Assembly: GCA_937136415.1 (NCBI GenBank) | Contig: CAKZOK010000023.1 | Location: forward strand, 1 to 57,008 | Source of the DNA: an uncultured Cytophagales bacterium | GTDB taxonomy: Bacteria > Bacteroidota > Bacteroidia > Cytophagales > Bernardetiaceae | Direction: 5' to 3' | DNA: 57,008 bases | Shown: one piece after another, positions 44,079-52,885 of the stretch | Layout: every line of letters begins with the position of its first letter | How positions within the stretch are numbered: the stretch's first letter is position 1 | The notes under the pieces: model-generated | What the model was told of the DNA's origin: nothing | What the model saw: only the letters and a program-made list of their open reading frames with translations | Database searches by the model: none | Program-made: the position numbers and the translations under genes

Positions 44079-46658
44079 CTATCGTATCATTTGCCCAATA
44101 GTAAAGTGGAATTGCGCCCCATTTGCATTCGGATTTCCAGGTATTTGGTCAAAGCCATACGCCCAATCAATTCCTAAAAGCCCAAAAGCAGGCATAAATA
44201 TACGTGCGCCAACTCCTGCCGAGCGTTTCAAATTAAAGGGTTGGAAAGTTTCGAAACTACCCCAGTTATTTCCTCCTTCAGCAAAAGCAAGTACAAAAAT
44301 AGAAGCTGCTTGATTGAGTGTAACAGGATAACGCAGCTCCATCACAAATTTGTTATAAGCGACTCCACCTTCTCTTTGCGAATCACTTGGAACAACTGTA
44401 TTATCTTCATAGCCTCTAAGTCCGACAATATCAGAGCCTAAGAGTAAATTGCCAAATCCTAGACCAGAACCACCCAAAATAAAGCGTTCGAAAGGACTAA
44501 TAGGAGCTGTTTTGCTATAAGAACCAATGAATCCCATGTGCGCTCTTGCACTAAATACAAGGTCGCCTACGATTGGTGTGTACCACGAATTATCAAACAT
44601 CCATTTATGATATTCTACAAATTTGAATATTTCACTATCTTCTGCTGTTTCATAATTTATATCTCTAAACGATGAAAAAGGAGGGGTAAGCCCCAAACTA
44701 AGCGAAATGCTTGAGCCATTACGAGGATAAATTGGACTATCTACACTAGAGCGAGAAAGTGTTGTATTAAAAACAATATTATTAAATACTCCATCAGTAA
44801 TATTTCTAAAACCAATTCCTTGATAATTGTTGAGGCTATAACGCAAATACGCCAATGAGTTGCTAAGTGTAAAATAATTATCAGGAACTCTCAAACGACG
44901 ACCCAAAGCAAGTGTAACTCCTGATACTTGGAAAGTACCTGTTACTTCCGTACCACGAATTTGGCTTTGTTTTGAATGCTGTAAACTAATAGAGAATGAG
45001 TTTGGTTTTTTGCCTCCCAACCAAGGTTCTGTAAAAGAAAAAGAATAAGTTTGGAATTGACGACCACTTGCCTGAAAACGCAAAGAAACTTGTTGTCCAT
45101 CACCTTGTGGAAGAGGTGACCACGAAGCAAAGTCAAACAAACGACTAGAAGAGAAATTATTAAATGTCAGTCCTAGTGTTCCGATGAAGCCAATCGCTCC
45201 ACCTCCCCAACCACCAGAGAGTTCGATTTGGTCATTTGGTTTTTCTTCTACTGAATAATGAATATCTACTGTTCCATCTGAAACATTTGGAATTGGATTG
45301 ATTCCGATTGTTTCGGCATCAAAATAACCTAATTGTGAAAGTTGTTGTTGAGTACGAAGCAGTGCCGAACGGCTAAATTTTTGCCCTGGTAGTGTATAAA
45401 CTTCTCTCAAAATAACATGGTCTCTTGTGCGAGTATTTCCTGTTACAATAATTTTATTAACAGTTGCTTGGTCGCCTTCATAAATTCTCATTTCAATATC
45501 AATCGAATCGTTATCTACTCTAACTTCAATTGGTTGCACATTAAAAAACAAATATCCATCGTCCATATAAAGTGATGTAATATCCAAACCTGTTGGGTTA
45601 TAAGACATACGTTTTTGTAAATCTTCTGGATTATAAACATCTCCTTTACGCACACCCAAAACAGAATTTAAAAGTGTATCTGAATGAATATAATTGCCCG
45701 ACCATGTGATATTTCTGTAATGATATTTATTTCCTTCATTGACAGTCATTTTGATATTTACACCATCTTCTACTGTTTTGACGGTATCTGAAATAATATA
45801 AGCATCTCTATAGCCTTGTTTGTTGTAGTAGGCAATCAAACTTTTTTTGTCATTCTTAAATTCAGTTGGAATAAATTTGGACGACCTAAAAATTCTCCAC
45901 GCTGCATATTCTTTTGTTTTTTTGAGTTTGCGTTTGAGTTTTTTGTCTGCAATGGCTTTATTTCCTTCAATTTGTATTTCTTGTACTCTTACTTTTTTGC
46001 CTTTATTTACATCAATTTCCAAACGAATACTATTGGCAAGAGTTGTATCTTTTTTCTGAACAATATCCACTTTTACATTTCTGAATCCCTTTTGGATATA
46101 ATGTTGTTTGATGGCTACTTCTGTATTTTTGATAATTACATCATTGACAATTCGCCCTCTCACAAGAGTTACTTTGTCTTTTAATGTGCTTTTTTGCCCT
46201 TTTGGTATTCCTGTAAAATCAAAACGAGATAATCTAGGTCTTTCTGTTAGAATAAGTTTTAAGAATACTTTTTCAGCCTCTGTTTTGTCAATGTCTATAC
46301 TTACATCACCCAAAAGCCCTTGTTTCCAAAGTTTACGAATGGCAAGCCCAAGTGCTTCTCCTGGAATAATGATTTTGTCGCCAATACGCAATCCAGTAAG
46401 CGAAATTAGAGCATTTGGGTCAAGATAACTTGCTCCCTCTACACTAATTCCTCCGATGGTATATTCTTTTGGATTAGCATAGTCAAGGTTGTTATTTTGC
46501 GCCAAAGTAGGTAAGCAAATTCCTCCAAATAATGAGAAAATAACAAGGGTAAAAATAATACTTTTTGAGTAATTATTTTTTAAAATGGAATGAATTGAAT
46601 TATATGAATACATAAAATCTGAAAATAGTAAATGAGTAGAATAGCATAGCTTTTTCAT
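44079..46658 (-). CDS. bamA: Outer-membrane assembly factor BamA
   Basis: BamA inserts beta-barrel proteins into the outer membrane. The 859 residues include a long N-terminal leader (signal helix ends near LPTLAQ, residue about 54), five POTRA domains (about 65-460, for example YTIGGISVEGASYLDPNALI), and a 16-strand barrel (about 490-859) with GGWGGGAIGFIGTLGLTF and FILGGSGLGF. The GVGARIFMPAFGLLGIDWAYGFD end is typical. A downstream ATG at 46613 (MYSYNSIHS) is an alternative start with a shorter leader. It heads the cluster with OmpH genes and lies just after uppS. Confidence 0.95.
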   Translation of the reverse strand: MKKLCYSTHLLFSDFMYSYNSIHSILKNNYSKSIIFTLVIFSLFGGICLPTLAQNNNLDYANPKEYTIGGISVEGASYLDPNALISLTGLRIGDKIIIPGEALGLAIRKLWKQGLLGDVSIDIDKTEAEKVFLKLILTERPRLSRFDFTGIPKGQKSTLKDKVTLVRGRIVNDVIIKNTEVAIKQHYIQKGFRNVKVDIVQKKDTTLANSIRLEIDVNKGKKVRVQEIQIEGNKAIADKKLKRKLKKTKEYAAWRIFRSSKFIPTEFKNDKKSLIAYYNKQGYRDAYIISDTVKTVEDGVNIKMTVNEGNKYHYRNITWSGNYIHSDTLLNSVLGVRKGDVYNPEDLQKRMSYNPTGLDITSLYMDDGYLFFNVQPIEVRVDNDSIDIEMRIYEGDQATVNKIIVTGNTRTRDHVILREVYTLPGQKFSRSALLRTQQQLSQLGYFDAETIGINPIPNVSDGTVDIHYSVEEKPNDQIELSGGWGGGAIGFIGTLGLTFNNFSSSRLFDFASWSPLPQGDGQQVSLRFQASGRQFQTYSFSFTEPWLGGKKPNSFSISLQHSKQSQIRGTEVTGTFQVSGVTLALGRRLRVPDNYFTLSNSLAYLRYSLNNYQGIGFRNITDGVFNNIVFNTTLSRSSVDSPIYPRNGSSISLSLGLTPPFSSFRDINYETAEDSEIFKFVEYHKWMFDNSWYTPIVGDLVFSARAHMGFIGSYSKTAPISPFERFILGGSGLGFGNLLLGSDIVGLRGYEDNTVVPSDSQREGGVAYNKFVMELRYPVTLNQAASIFVLAFAEGGNNWGSFETFQPFNLKRSAGVGARIFMPAFGLLGIDWAYGFDQIPGNPNANGAQFHFTIGQMIR

Positions 46659-46835
46659 AAATAAAAATGATAGAAGCCTGATTTTTCTTTTATAAAAAGT
46701 TAGAAATTAATGATGCGCCATTTTAGCAGCTAAAAACCATTATTTTACATTTGTAAGATGTAGAGTATGATTTCATGAATTTCAATTTTATAGGATATTA
46801 TTTTTATAATTAAATTTTGATTGATATTTTTTATT

Positions 46836-47687
46836 TTAAATTTGGTCACTTGTTTTGCCAAAACGTCTTTCTCTATTTTGATAATTGAGTAGTGTTTCGA
46901 ACAAATGCACCTTTCGGAAGTCTGGCCAAAGAACATCTAAAAAAGCAAGCTCTGAATAAGCCACTTGCCACAACAAGAAATTACTAATTCTCATTTCGCC
47001 ACTTGTACGAATAAGTAACTCTGGGTCTGGAATAGCAGCCGTATAAAGATGCTTGGCAATCAATTCTTCATCTATTTGATTGGATTTGATTTCTCCTTTT
47101 TCTATTTTTTGAGCAATTTTGTGAATAGCTGTTTTCATTTCTGTACGCCCACTATAACTCAAAGCAAGTGTAAGCACAAGTCTTTCATTATGAGCTGTTT
47201 TGGCAATAGATTCATCAAGTTGATTTTGGCATTTGGTAGGCAACGATTGTAATTCTCCGATTGCTCCTAGTTTTACACCTTTTTCACTCAATTCTTTTAC
47301 CTCACTGCGCAATGTTGAAACCAAAAGCTGCATCAATCCGTTTACTTCATCTTTAGGGCGTTGCCAGTTTTCGGTCGAAAAGGTATAGAGTGTTAGGTGT
47401 TTTATTCCCATCTCTACACACCCTTCAATCGCTTCTCTGACTGCTTTTACAGCGTTTTTGTGTCCAAATATTCTAGAGAATCCTCGTTGTTTTGCCCATC
47501 TTCCATTTCCGTCCATAATAAGCGCAACGTGAGAAGGCATTCGATTTTTGTCTAATAATTTTTGTATTTCTTCTTTGCTACGAGAAGATAATGGAACAAG
47601 TGCTGTAAAGTTTTCTACTTTTTTTGATGTAGTTGATTGATTGTCTTTGGCTGATTTCATAGTATGCTTTCCTTCTGATTGCTTCAA
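46836..47687 (-). CDS. uppS: Isoprenyl transferase (undecaprenyl diphosphate synthase)
   Basis: This enzyme adds isopentenyl units in cis to make undecaprenyl diphosphate, the carrier lipid for peptidoglycan and O-antigen. In 283 residues the N-terminal part (about 1-50) is a family-specific extension; then come HVALIMDGNGRWAKQRGFSR, with the catalytic Asp, FSTENWQRP, and the C-terminal RTSGEMRISNFLLWQVAYSELAF. The start may be the internal MKSAKDNQSTT at 47657. It is upstream of bamA, as in many Bacteroidota. Confidence 0.95.
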   Translation of the reverse strand: MKQSEGKHTMKSAKDNQSTTSKKVENFTALVPLSSRSKEEIQKLLDKNRMPSHVALIMDGNGRWAKQRGFSRIFGHKNAVKAVREAIEGCVEMGIKHLTLYTFSTENWQRPKDEVNGLMQLLVSTLRSEVKELSEKGVKLGAIGELQSLPTKCQNQLDESIAKTAHNERLVLTLALSYSGRTEMKTAIHKIAQKIEKGEIKSNQIDEELIAKHLYTAAIPDPELLIRTSGEMRISNFLLWQVAYSELAFLDVLWPDFRKVHLFETLLNYQNRERRFGKTSDQI

Positions 47688-47982
47688 ATGCCTTATTACT
47701 TATTTAGTATTCCATCAAAACACAAAATAATACTGTATTTTTTACTTTATAAATTTAAGGTATCGTAATTTGGGGCGCAAGTTACAAAAAGATTAGCCAA
47801 ATTCAGTTTTCTATATTCCCAAAACCCTCAAAATTATGTTATTATTGATTATTTTAGGAATAAGTAAGTATGATTATTTTTCAAAACCGAAATAACTTGA
47901 TAAAAAGACGATAAGAGTTTGAAAAATGCAGCATCACAAAATTAAGAATGTTATTAAAAAATGTGAAATAAAAGAAATTGAA

Positions 47983-49656
47983 TTAATCGCCCAAATCTAT
48001 ATTTACATCTTCAAATTCCCAGTTTGCTTTTAGCTCTAATTCTCTATTAAGATGCACAACAGGCTCGGGCAAAATTCGTTTTTCGAAATCTCCATTGTCC
48101 CATTTTCCATTATTATTTTTATCAATAAGCACTCTCATTGTCTTTTTTCCTTTCAAAAGATTTGTAAATCTATACTTTCTTTCGTTTTGAATGGTTTTTT
48201 CTACTTTTCCTTTATCATCAATAACCTCAATGATAAAATTATCATATTTGCCCAAAATTTGTCCACTGATTACACCATAACTAGCCTCATCTCCTTGATA
48301 ATACTCTAAGTTTTTGGCATCTCTGAGTGTGTCATTTTCTATTGATACAAAAGTATTTTTACGTATCTGTAATTGAAATGCTTCTTCTTTTTCAATAGAA
48401 AGTTCTATTTTTTTGATAAAGGAAAGTTCTGTTCTGTTTTTATTAAATTTCCAATCTGTTGCAACCGTTCGGCTGCCTGTGCTATCCCCCTTAAAACCAA
48501 TTACAATACTATCATACTGCACTGTAAGAACAGGTTTATTGAAAAATAATTTTAAATTCAATTCTTTATTTGGAAGAATGGGCGTAGAAGAAGTAGGCTC
48601 TTCTCTGCTCGTAAAAGGCGATTCACGTAGTTTTCTGACTTCTGAAAACTGAATAGTAAGTGTAGTATCAATCGTATTTTGAATTGAATCTGTAAAAGAC
48701 ATTATTGCAGAAATAGAATCTTCTGTATTCATATTTCGATTATAAAAATTGATATATTCATCTTGTAAGACAGGATAAAACAAGGTGTCATAATCTATTT
48801 CTTTGCCCTCATCTTGATAATTAATAGTATAATTAGCGATGTTTTTATTAAATTTTATTTCAAAATATTGCCCTCTCTGCCTTGCTCCCGACAAACGAAA
48901 AGGCAAAATATCATAACGAATTACTTTAAAATCTACTCCTGAATAACTTGTTCCGATTTGTAAAGGAGCTTCATAAAAACCAATTAATTCTGTATTTTTA
49001 TTATAGACATAATCTCTTTTATCTTTAGATTCTGCTAGTGCATAAACTTTATATTTGCCCGATTTTATGTTTTCGATGGCATATCTGCCCATCGAATCGG
49101 TCAAGGAAAAATAAAGAGGGCGACGGTTGGTAATATCAAAAGAATCAGCCTCAATATCGTTGTAAGCATAAAGCCCTACCATTGCATTTTCCAAGTTTTC
49201 TCCTTTCATAAGGCTCGAAATCGTACCTGTAATGAGCAAAGAATCTATTTTGTCGCCTGTACTGAAAGCTAATTTTATGTTTTTAGGGATATTTTTTTCA
49301 TTAAAATCTACTACTCCTTTTCCAAAAGAAAATGTATAGGTCGTATTTTCAGCAAAAGGCTTTTCAAATTTGAGTGTGAGTATATTTCTCTTGACAGTAG
49401 ATTTGTAAGTGCCATCTATAAAAGGCGAAATCTGTAATTCCTCTTGTAATTTTTGTATCGAAATATCTTCATCAAACTCCAAAATAATTATATTACCATT
49501 GAAGTTTGTCGACTGGTCGATTGGATAAGTAGAAATCAGCTTTGGGGGCGTAATGTCTTTCAAACCTCCTGTGGGCATACTTTGGCTTGCACATGCTGCC
49601 AAGAAAAAAATAAATGTAACAGAAGAGAATAAATAAACGAGATAATTTAATTTCAT
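47983..49656 (-). CDS. Ig-like (Big_5) domain lipoprotein
   Basis: A 557-residue outer-membrane lipoprotein. The start is set to the ATG at 49654-49656 (MKLNYLVYLFSSVTFIFFLA) because it gives a proper lipobox AACASQS; the frame stays open upstream but is not protein-like. Next comes a Big_5 domain (TPPKLISTYPIDQSTNFNG to TTYTFSFGKGVVD), then a carboxypeptidase-like or prealbumin-like repeat (GRYAIENIKSGKYKVYALAESKDKRDY), a long beta-rich part, and a second FTNLLKGKKTMRVLIDKNNNGKWDNGDF repeat, a calcium-binding-like loop. Family members occur in most Bacteroidota beside the uppS-bamA cluster; the role is not known. Confidence 0.85.
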   Translation of the reverse strand: MKLNYLVYLFSSVTFIFFLAACASQSMPTGGLKDITPPKLISTYPIDQSTNFNGNIIILEFDEDISIQKLQEELQISPFIDGTYKSTVKRNILTLKFEKPFAENTTYTFSFGKGVVDFNEKNIPKNIKLAFSTGDKIDSLLITGTISSLMKGENLENAMVGLYAYNDIEADSFDITNRRPLYFSLTDSMGRYAIENIKSGKYKVYALAESKDKRDYVYNKNTELIGFYEAPLQIGTSYSGVDFKVIRYDILPFRLSGARQRGQYFEIKFNKNIANYTINYQDEGKEIDYDTLFYPVLQDEYINFYNRNMNTEDSISAIMSFTDSIQNTIDTTLTIQFSEVRKLRESPFTSREEPTSSTPILPNKELNLKLFFNKPVLTVQYDSIVIGFKGDSTGSRTVATDWKFNKNRTELSFIKKIELSIEKEEAFQLQIRKNTFVSIENDTLRDAKNLEYYQGDEASYGVISGQILGKYDNFIIEVIDDKGKVEKTIQNERKYRFTNLLKGKKTMRVLIDKNNNGKWDNGDFEKRILPEPVVHLNRELELKANWEFEDVNIDLGD

Positions 49657-49905
49657 ACGAAAATGAATAATTAGCAATAAATGAACCTTATTTTTAATCA
49701 TTGATAAGGAAAAAAACTTAACCCTAACAATCATTATAAATACAAAATTACAAAATTGGTTTAGCAAGAACATTATTTCTCAAGATTAAAAATAAGTAAA
49801 AAATAAAAAGATTCGTAAATAGAAAACAACCATCTTTTGTTTGTTGTTGATAATGAGGGGGTTATAAATAAATTGAAAAATAATTCATTTTTTTTGTAAA
49901 AAAAC

Positions 49906-49936
49906 TTGACTTATATCAATTTTGTAATTACCTTTG
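49906..49936 (+). promoter_or_regulatory. Promoter of tRNA-Val
   Basis: TTG (49906-49908) and TACCTTTG (49929-49936), spaced by 20 bases, match the TTG-N19/20-TAnnTTTG promoter of Bacteroidota perfectly. Transcription would begin near 49943, about 78 bases before the tRNA. Confidence 0.8.
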
Positions 49937-50020
49937 CATTCTCAATTAGGGTAAATAAGTCGTAAAAGTAATGAATTATTTATCATAAAATAATGAGTAA
50001 AATAGCAAAAGCTAAAAAAT

Positions 50021-50095
50021 GGGCCTATAGCTCAGCTGGTTCAGAGCATCTGCCTTACACGCAGAGGGTCATAGGTTCGAATCCTATTGGGCCCA
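50021..50095 (+). tRNA. tRNA-Val (anticodon TAC)
   Basis: A 75-nt standard cloverleaf: acceptor GGGCCTA / TGGGCCC with A73, D arm GCTC AGCTGGTTCA GAGC, anticodon arm TCTGC CTTACAC GCAGA, variable loop GGGTC, T arm ATAGG TTCGAAT CCTAT. CCA is not encoded. It is an ordinary control against which the odd tRNAs at 6 kb can be compared. Confidence 0.97.
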
Positions 50096-50117
50096 CATTT
50101 TAAGATAATTTCTAAAG

Positions 50118-50154
50118 AAGGTTTCAAAAAATATTTTTTGAAACCTTTTTTTTT
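50118..50154 (+). terminator. Terminator after tRNA-Val
   Basis: AAGGTTTCAAAAAA / TTTTTTGAAACCTT, followed by a T-run, 20 bases after the tRNA. Confidence 0.85.
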
Positions 50155-50193
50155 GTTTAAATTTTATTTCTTCAACATTCATTTTATAAAAAA

Positions 50194-50841
50194 ATGTCCA
50201 CCATACATTCAAATAAAATTCCAAAATTAGATAATTATGAAGCTATTATTTTTGATTTGGGAGGAGTAATTATTAATCTAAGCTATAAAAAAACAGAAGA
50301 AGCCTTTAAAAATCTTTTTGGAACGGATTTTTCTGAAATTTATTCCAAACAAAGCCAGTCTGATGTTTTTAATAAATTAGAAACAGGTCATATTTCTGAA
50401 AAACAATTTGTAGAAACCCTACAAAATGCTTCTTCTAAAACTATCTCTCATCAAGAAATTATTAGTGCTTGGAACGCTATTCTTTTGGATATTCCCAAAG
50501 AAAGAATTGAGCTTTTGAAAAAAATTGGAAAACAAAAACGTATTTTTTTATTGAGTAATACAAATCAAATTCATAAAACAGCTTTTGATAAAATCACTTT
50601 AGAAAGTCATCAAATGAATGGTTTAGAATCACTTTTTGAAAATGCTTATTTTTCTCATTTGGTAGGAATGCGAAAACCAAACAAAGAAATTTTTGATTTT
50701 GTAATACAAGAAAATAAATTAAATCCTCAAAAAACTCTTTTTATAGATGATAGCCCTCAACATATCGAAGGCGCACTTTTGACAGGTCTGAACGCCTTTC
50801 ATTTGGAAGTAAGTACGCATTCTATTTTGGATATGGTTTGA
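50194..50841 (+). CDS. HAD-family hydrolase, subclass IA
   Basis: A 215-residue HAD phosphatase of the YihX/epoxide-hydrolase-N type. Motif I is AIIFDLGGVIINLSY (nucleophile Asp about 21), motif II LLSNTNQIH, motif III with the Lys in GMRKPNKEIFDFV, and motif IV LFIDDSPQHIEGA. It probably removes phosphate from a small sugar or nucleotide; the substrate is unknown. It lies in the same direction as tRNA-Val, after its terminator. Confidence 0.9.
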   Translation: MSTIHSNKIPKLDNYEAIIFDLGGVIINLSYKKTEEAFKNLFGTDFSEIYSKQSQSDVFNKLETGHISEKQFVETLQNASSKTISHQEIISAWNAILLDIPKERIELLKKIGKQKRIFLLSNTNQIHKTAFDKITLESHQMNGLESLFENAYFSHLVGMRKPNKEIFDFVIQENKLNPQKTLFIDDSPQHIEGALLTGLNAFHLEVSTHSILDMV

Positions 50842-50855
50842 TAAAAAATATTTTT

Positions 50856-51347
50856 TTATAAATTTAGGCTTTCTTTTGCAAATTTTAAGGGCAGCAAATC
50901 AGCAATCGAAGTGAGTATATAAATGGATTTGTCTGCTCCTTCCATAATCATTCGGATTGGTTTTTCTTGTTTGTTTTCATATTCAGACATTACTTGACGA
51001 CACGAACCACAAGGCGAAATAGCAATAAAATCATTGCTCCCTTTGGGTTTGGCTGCAATAGCAATCGTTTTGATTATTTCATTTGGAAACCGAACTGAAG
51101 CCGAAAAAATAGCTGTTCTTTCAGCACAAAGCCCAGAGGGATACGCTGCATTTTCTTGATTACTCCCCCATATCACTTCTCCATTTTGCAACTCAATCGC
51201 TGCACCAACCCAAAAGTTAGAATAAGGTGCATAGGCTCTTTCAGAGGCTTTTCGTGCTTCATTTAATAAAAATAAATCTTGCTTTGAAAGCTCATTTTCG
51301 TTTTCAAAAACAGTAATTTGGATTTGTAGTTGATGCGTTTTTGGCAT
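50856..51347 (-). CDS. cdd: Cytidine deaminase
   Basis: Deaminates cytidine and deoxycytidine to uridine and deoxyuridine in pyrimidine salvage. In 163 residues it has the zinc-binding CAERTAIFSA with catalytic Glu, and PCGSCRQVMSE with the other two Cys, plus YAPYSNFWVGAAIE and the short beta-sheet core. An N-terminal extension of about 25 residues precedes the domain, as is common in this phylum. It converges with the HAD gene, the stops 15 bp apart. Confidence 0.94.
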   Translation of the reverse strand: MPKTHQLQIQITVFENENELSKQDLFLLNEARKASERAYAPYSNFWVGAAIELQNGEVIWGSNQENAAYPSGLCAERTAIFSASVRFPNEIIKTIAIAAKPKGSNDFIAISPCGSCRQVMSEYENKQEKPIRMIMEGADKSIYILTSIADLLPLKFAKESLNL

Positions 51348-51511
51348 ATCTGTGTGTATTTAGTAGTTTTATAAAATTTGAATGGACAAATAGAAAGAAT
51401 AATGGATAGTTTTTTGTTTTAAAAACTTGCTTAAATTTGTATTCATTATAGAATATTTTATTTCCAAATTTTTGTGTTCCTTTCTGAACTCTGTGTTTAA
51501 AAATCATTTTT

Positions 51512-52768
51512 TTGAAACAAATAGCTATTTTTTCGCCCAACTATTCTCCCGAACTCGGTGCTTGTGCGTCCCGTATTCAATATTTGGCAGAACATTTGGA
51601 AAAACAAGGTAATCAAGTAACTGTTTATACTACATTTCCAAACTATCCAACAGGAAGTATTTTTTCTACATATAAAAAATTTATTTTTAAAAAAATAATT
51701 CATAAAGAAAAAATAAATAATATAAATGTTATTCGTTTTTCTTTTTATCCCTCTAACTCGTCGTCGTCTTTTGTACGTATTTTTAGTATGATAACTTTGG
51801 CGTTGAGCTGGTTTTTGGCATTTCCATTTCTCAAAAAACAACACCCTGATAGCATTTTGATTCAGAGTCCTCCTCTTTTGCCTGTTCTGACAGTCTGGAT
51901 TTTATCCAAAATGATTGCTAAAAAAAAATATACTCCTTCATTTATTTTGAATATTTCAGATTTGTACCCTCGTGTTCTTTTAGATTTAAACAAAATAAAA
52001 GGGCATACAATATACAACCTCCTTTTGAATTTTGAGGAATTTATTTATAAAAAAACGAATTTTATTATCGGACAATCAGAAGAAATTGTAAATTATATCC
52101 AAAAAATTGTTCCATCAACTCCTGTTTTTTTGTATCGAAATGGAGTAGATACGGATAATTTTAAAATCAAAGAAAATTATGAAATAGATAAAAAAGAGCC
52201 AATAAAACTTGTCTATGCAGGGCTTTTGGGAATGGCACAAGGTGTTTTGCAAGCCTTAGAACATATAAATTTTGAAAAAATAAATGCCGAATTGCATTTA
52301 TATGGAAATGGAAATGAACGAATTTTGATAGAAAATTTTATATCAAAAACTTTTTTAGGGACTAATAAAAAGCAGAGAGTATTTCTTTATGATGCTATTC
52401 CATCTAAAGAAATTGCTCAAAAATTGGCTGATTATGATGCTGCAATTATTCTTCAAAAAAGACAAATAATAGGAACTGTTCCTTCCAAAATATACGAAGC
52501 TATGGCAGCAGGATTGCCTATTTTGTTGTGTGGGAGTGGTGAAAGTGCCAATTTAATTGAAAAATATAATTTGGGAATTGTAGTAGAATCAACAAAAAAT
52601 AAACTGATTAATTCAATAAATTACGAACTATTAAATCAAAAAATTCGTATTCTAAAAGAATTGCCCTCCGAAAAAAGACAACTCTTTGGAACAAATGGAA
52701 GAAAGGCTGCAAAAATAAACTTTGATAAAAAAATTCAGTTCAAAAACATAAAAAAATTATTTGAATGA
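51512..52768 (+). CDS. Glycosyltransferase family 4 (WbuB/WcaI type)
   Basis: A 418-residue GT-B glycosyltransferase of surface polysaccharide synthesis. It begins with the family opening KQIAIFSPNYSPELGACASR, and the C-terminal half holds KLVYAGLLGMAQGV, PSKEIAQKLADYDAAI and the donor-binding EAMAAGLPILLCGSGESANLI. The start is TTG at 51512 directly after a T-run, because that is exactly the family start and no ATG lies nearby upstream. The sugar and acceptor are unknown. glmM follows 117 bp later. Confidence 0.9.
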   Translation: MKQIAIFSPNYSPELGACASRIQYLAEHLEKQGNQVTVYTTFPNYPTGSIFSTYKKFIFKKIIHKEKINNINVIRFSFYPSNSSSSFVRIFSMITLALSWFLAFPFLKKQHPDSILIQSPPLLPVLTVWILSKMIAKKKYTPSFILNISDLYPRVLLDLNKIKGHTIYNLLLNFEEFIYKKTNFIIGQSEEIVNYIQKIVPSTPVFLYRNGVDTDNFKIKENYEIDKKEPIKLVYAGLLGMAQGVLQALEHINFEKINAELHLYGNGNERILIENFISKTFLGTNKKQRVFLYDAIPSKEIAQKLADYDAAIILQKRQIIGTVPSKIYEAMAAGLPILLCGSGESANLIEKYNLGIVVESTKNKLINSINYELLNQKIRILKELPSEKRQLFGTNGRKAAKINFDKKIQFKNIKKLFE

Positions 52769-52885
52769 AAGATATAAAAAAGAAAAATACTTTTTTACTA
52801 TGAAAATTGCTTTTTGCTAGTTAATTTTGCAAGTCTAAGCAATTAGAAAAATGAGCTAATCTAATAATACTGAACTACTCAAATT

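Noticed and set aside
45816..46428. Overlapping forward frames antisense to bamA
   Set aside because: They are frame shadows of the POTRA-coding strand with no motif.
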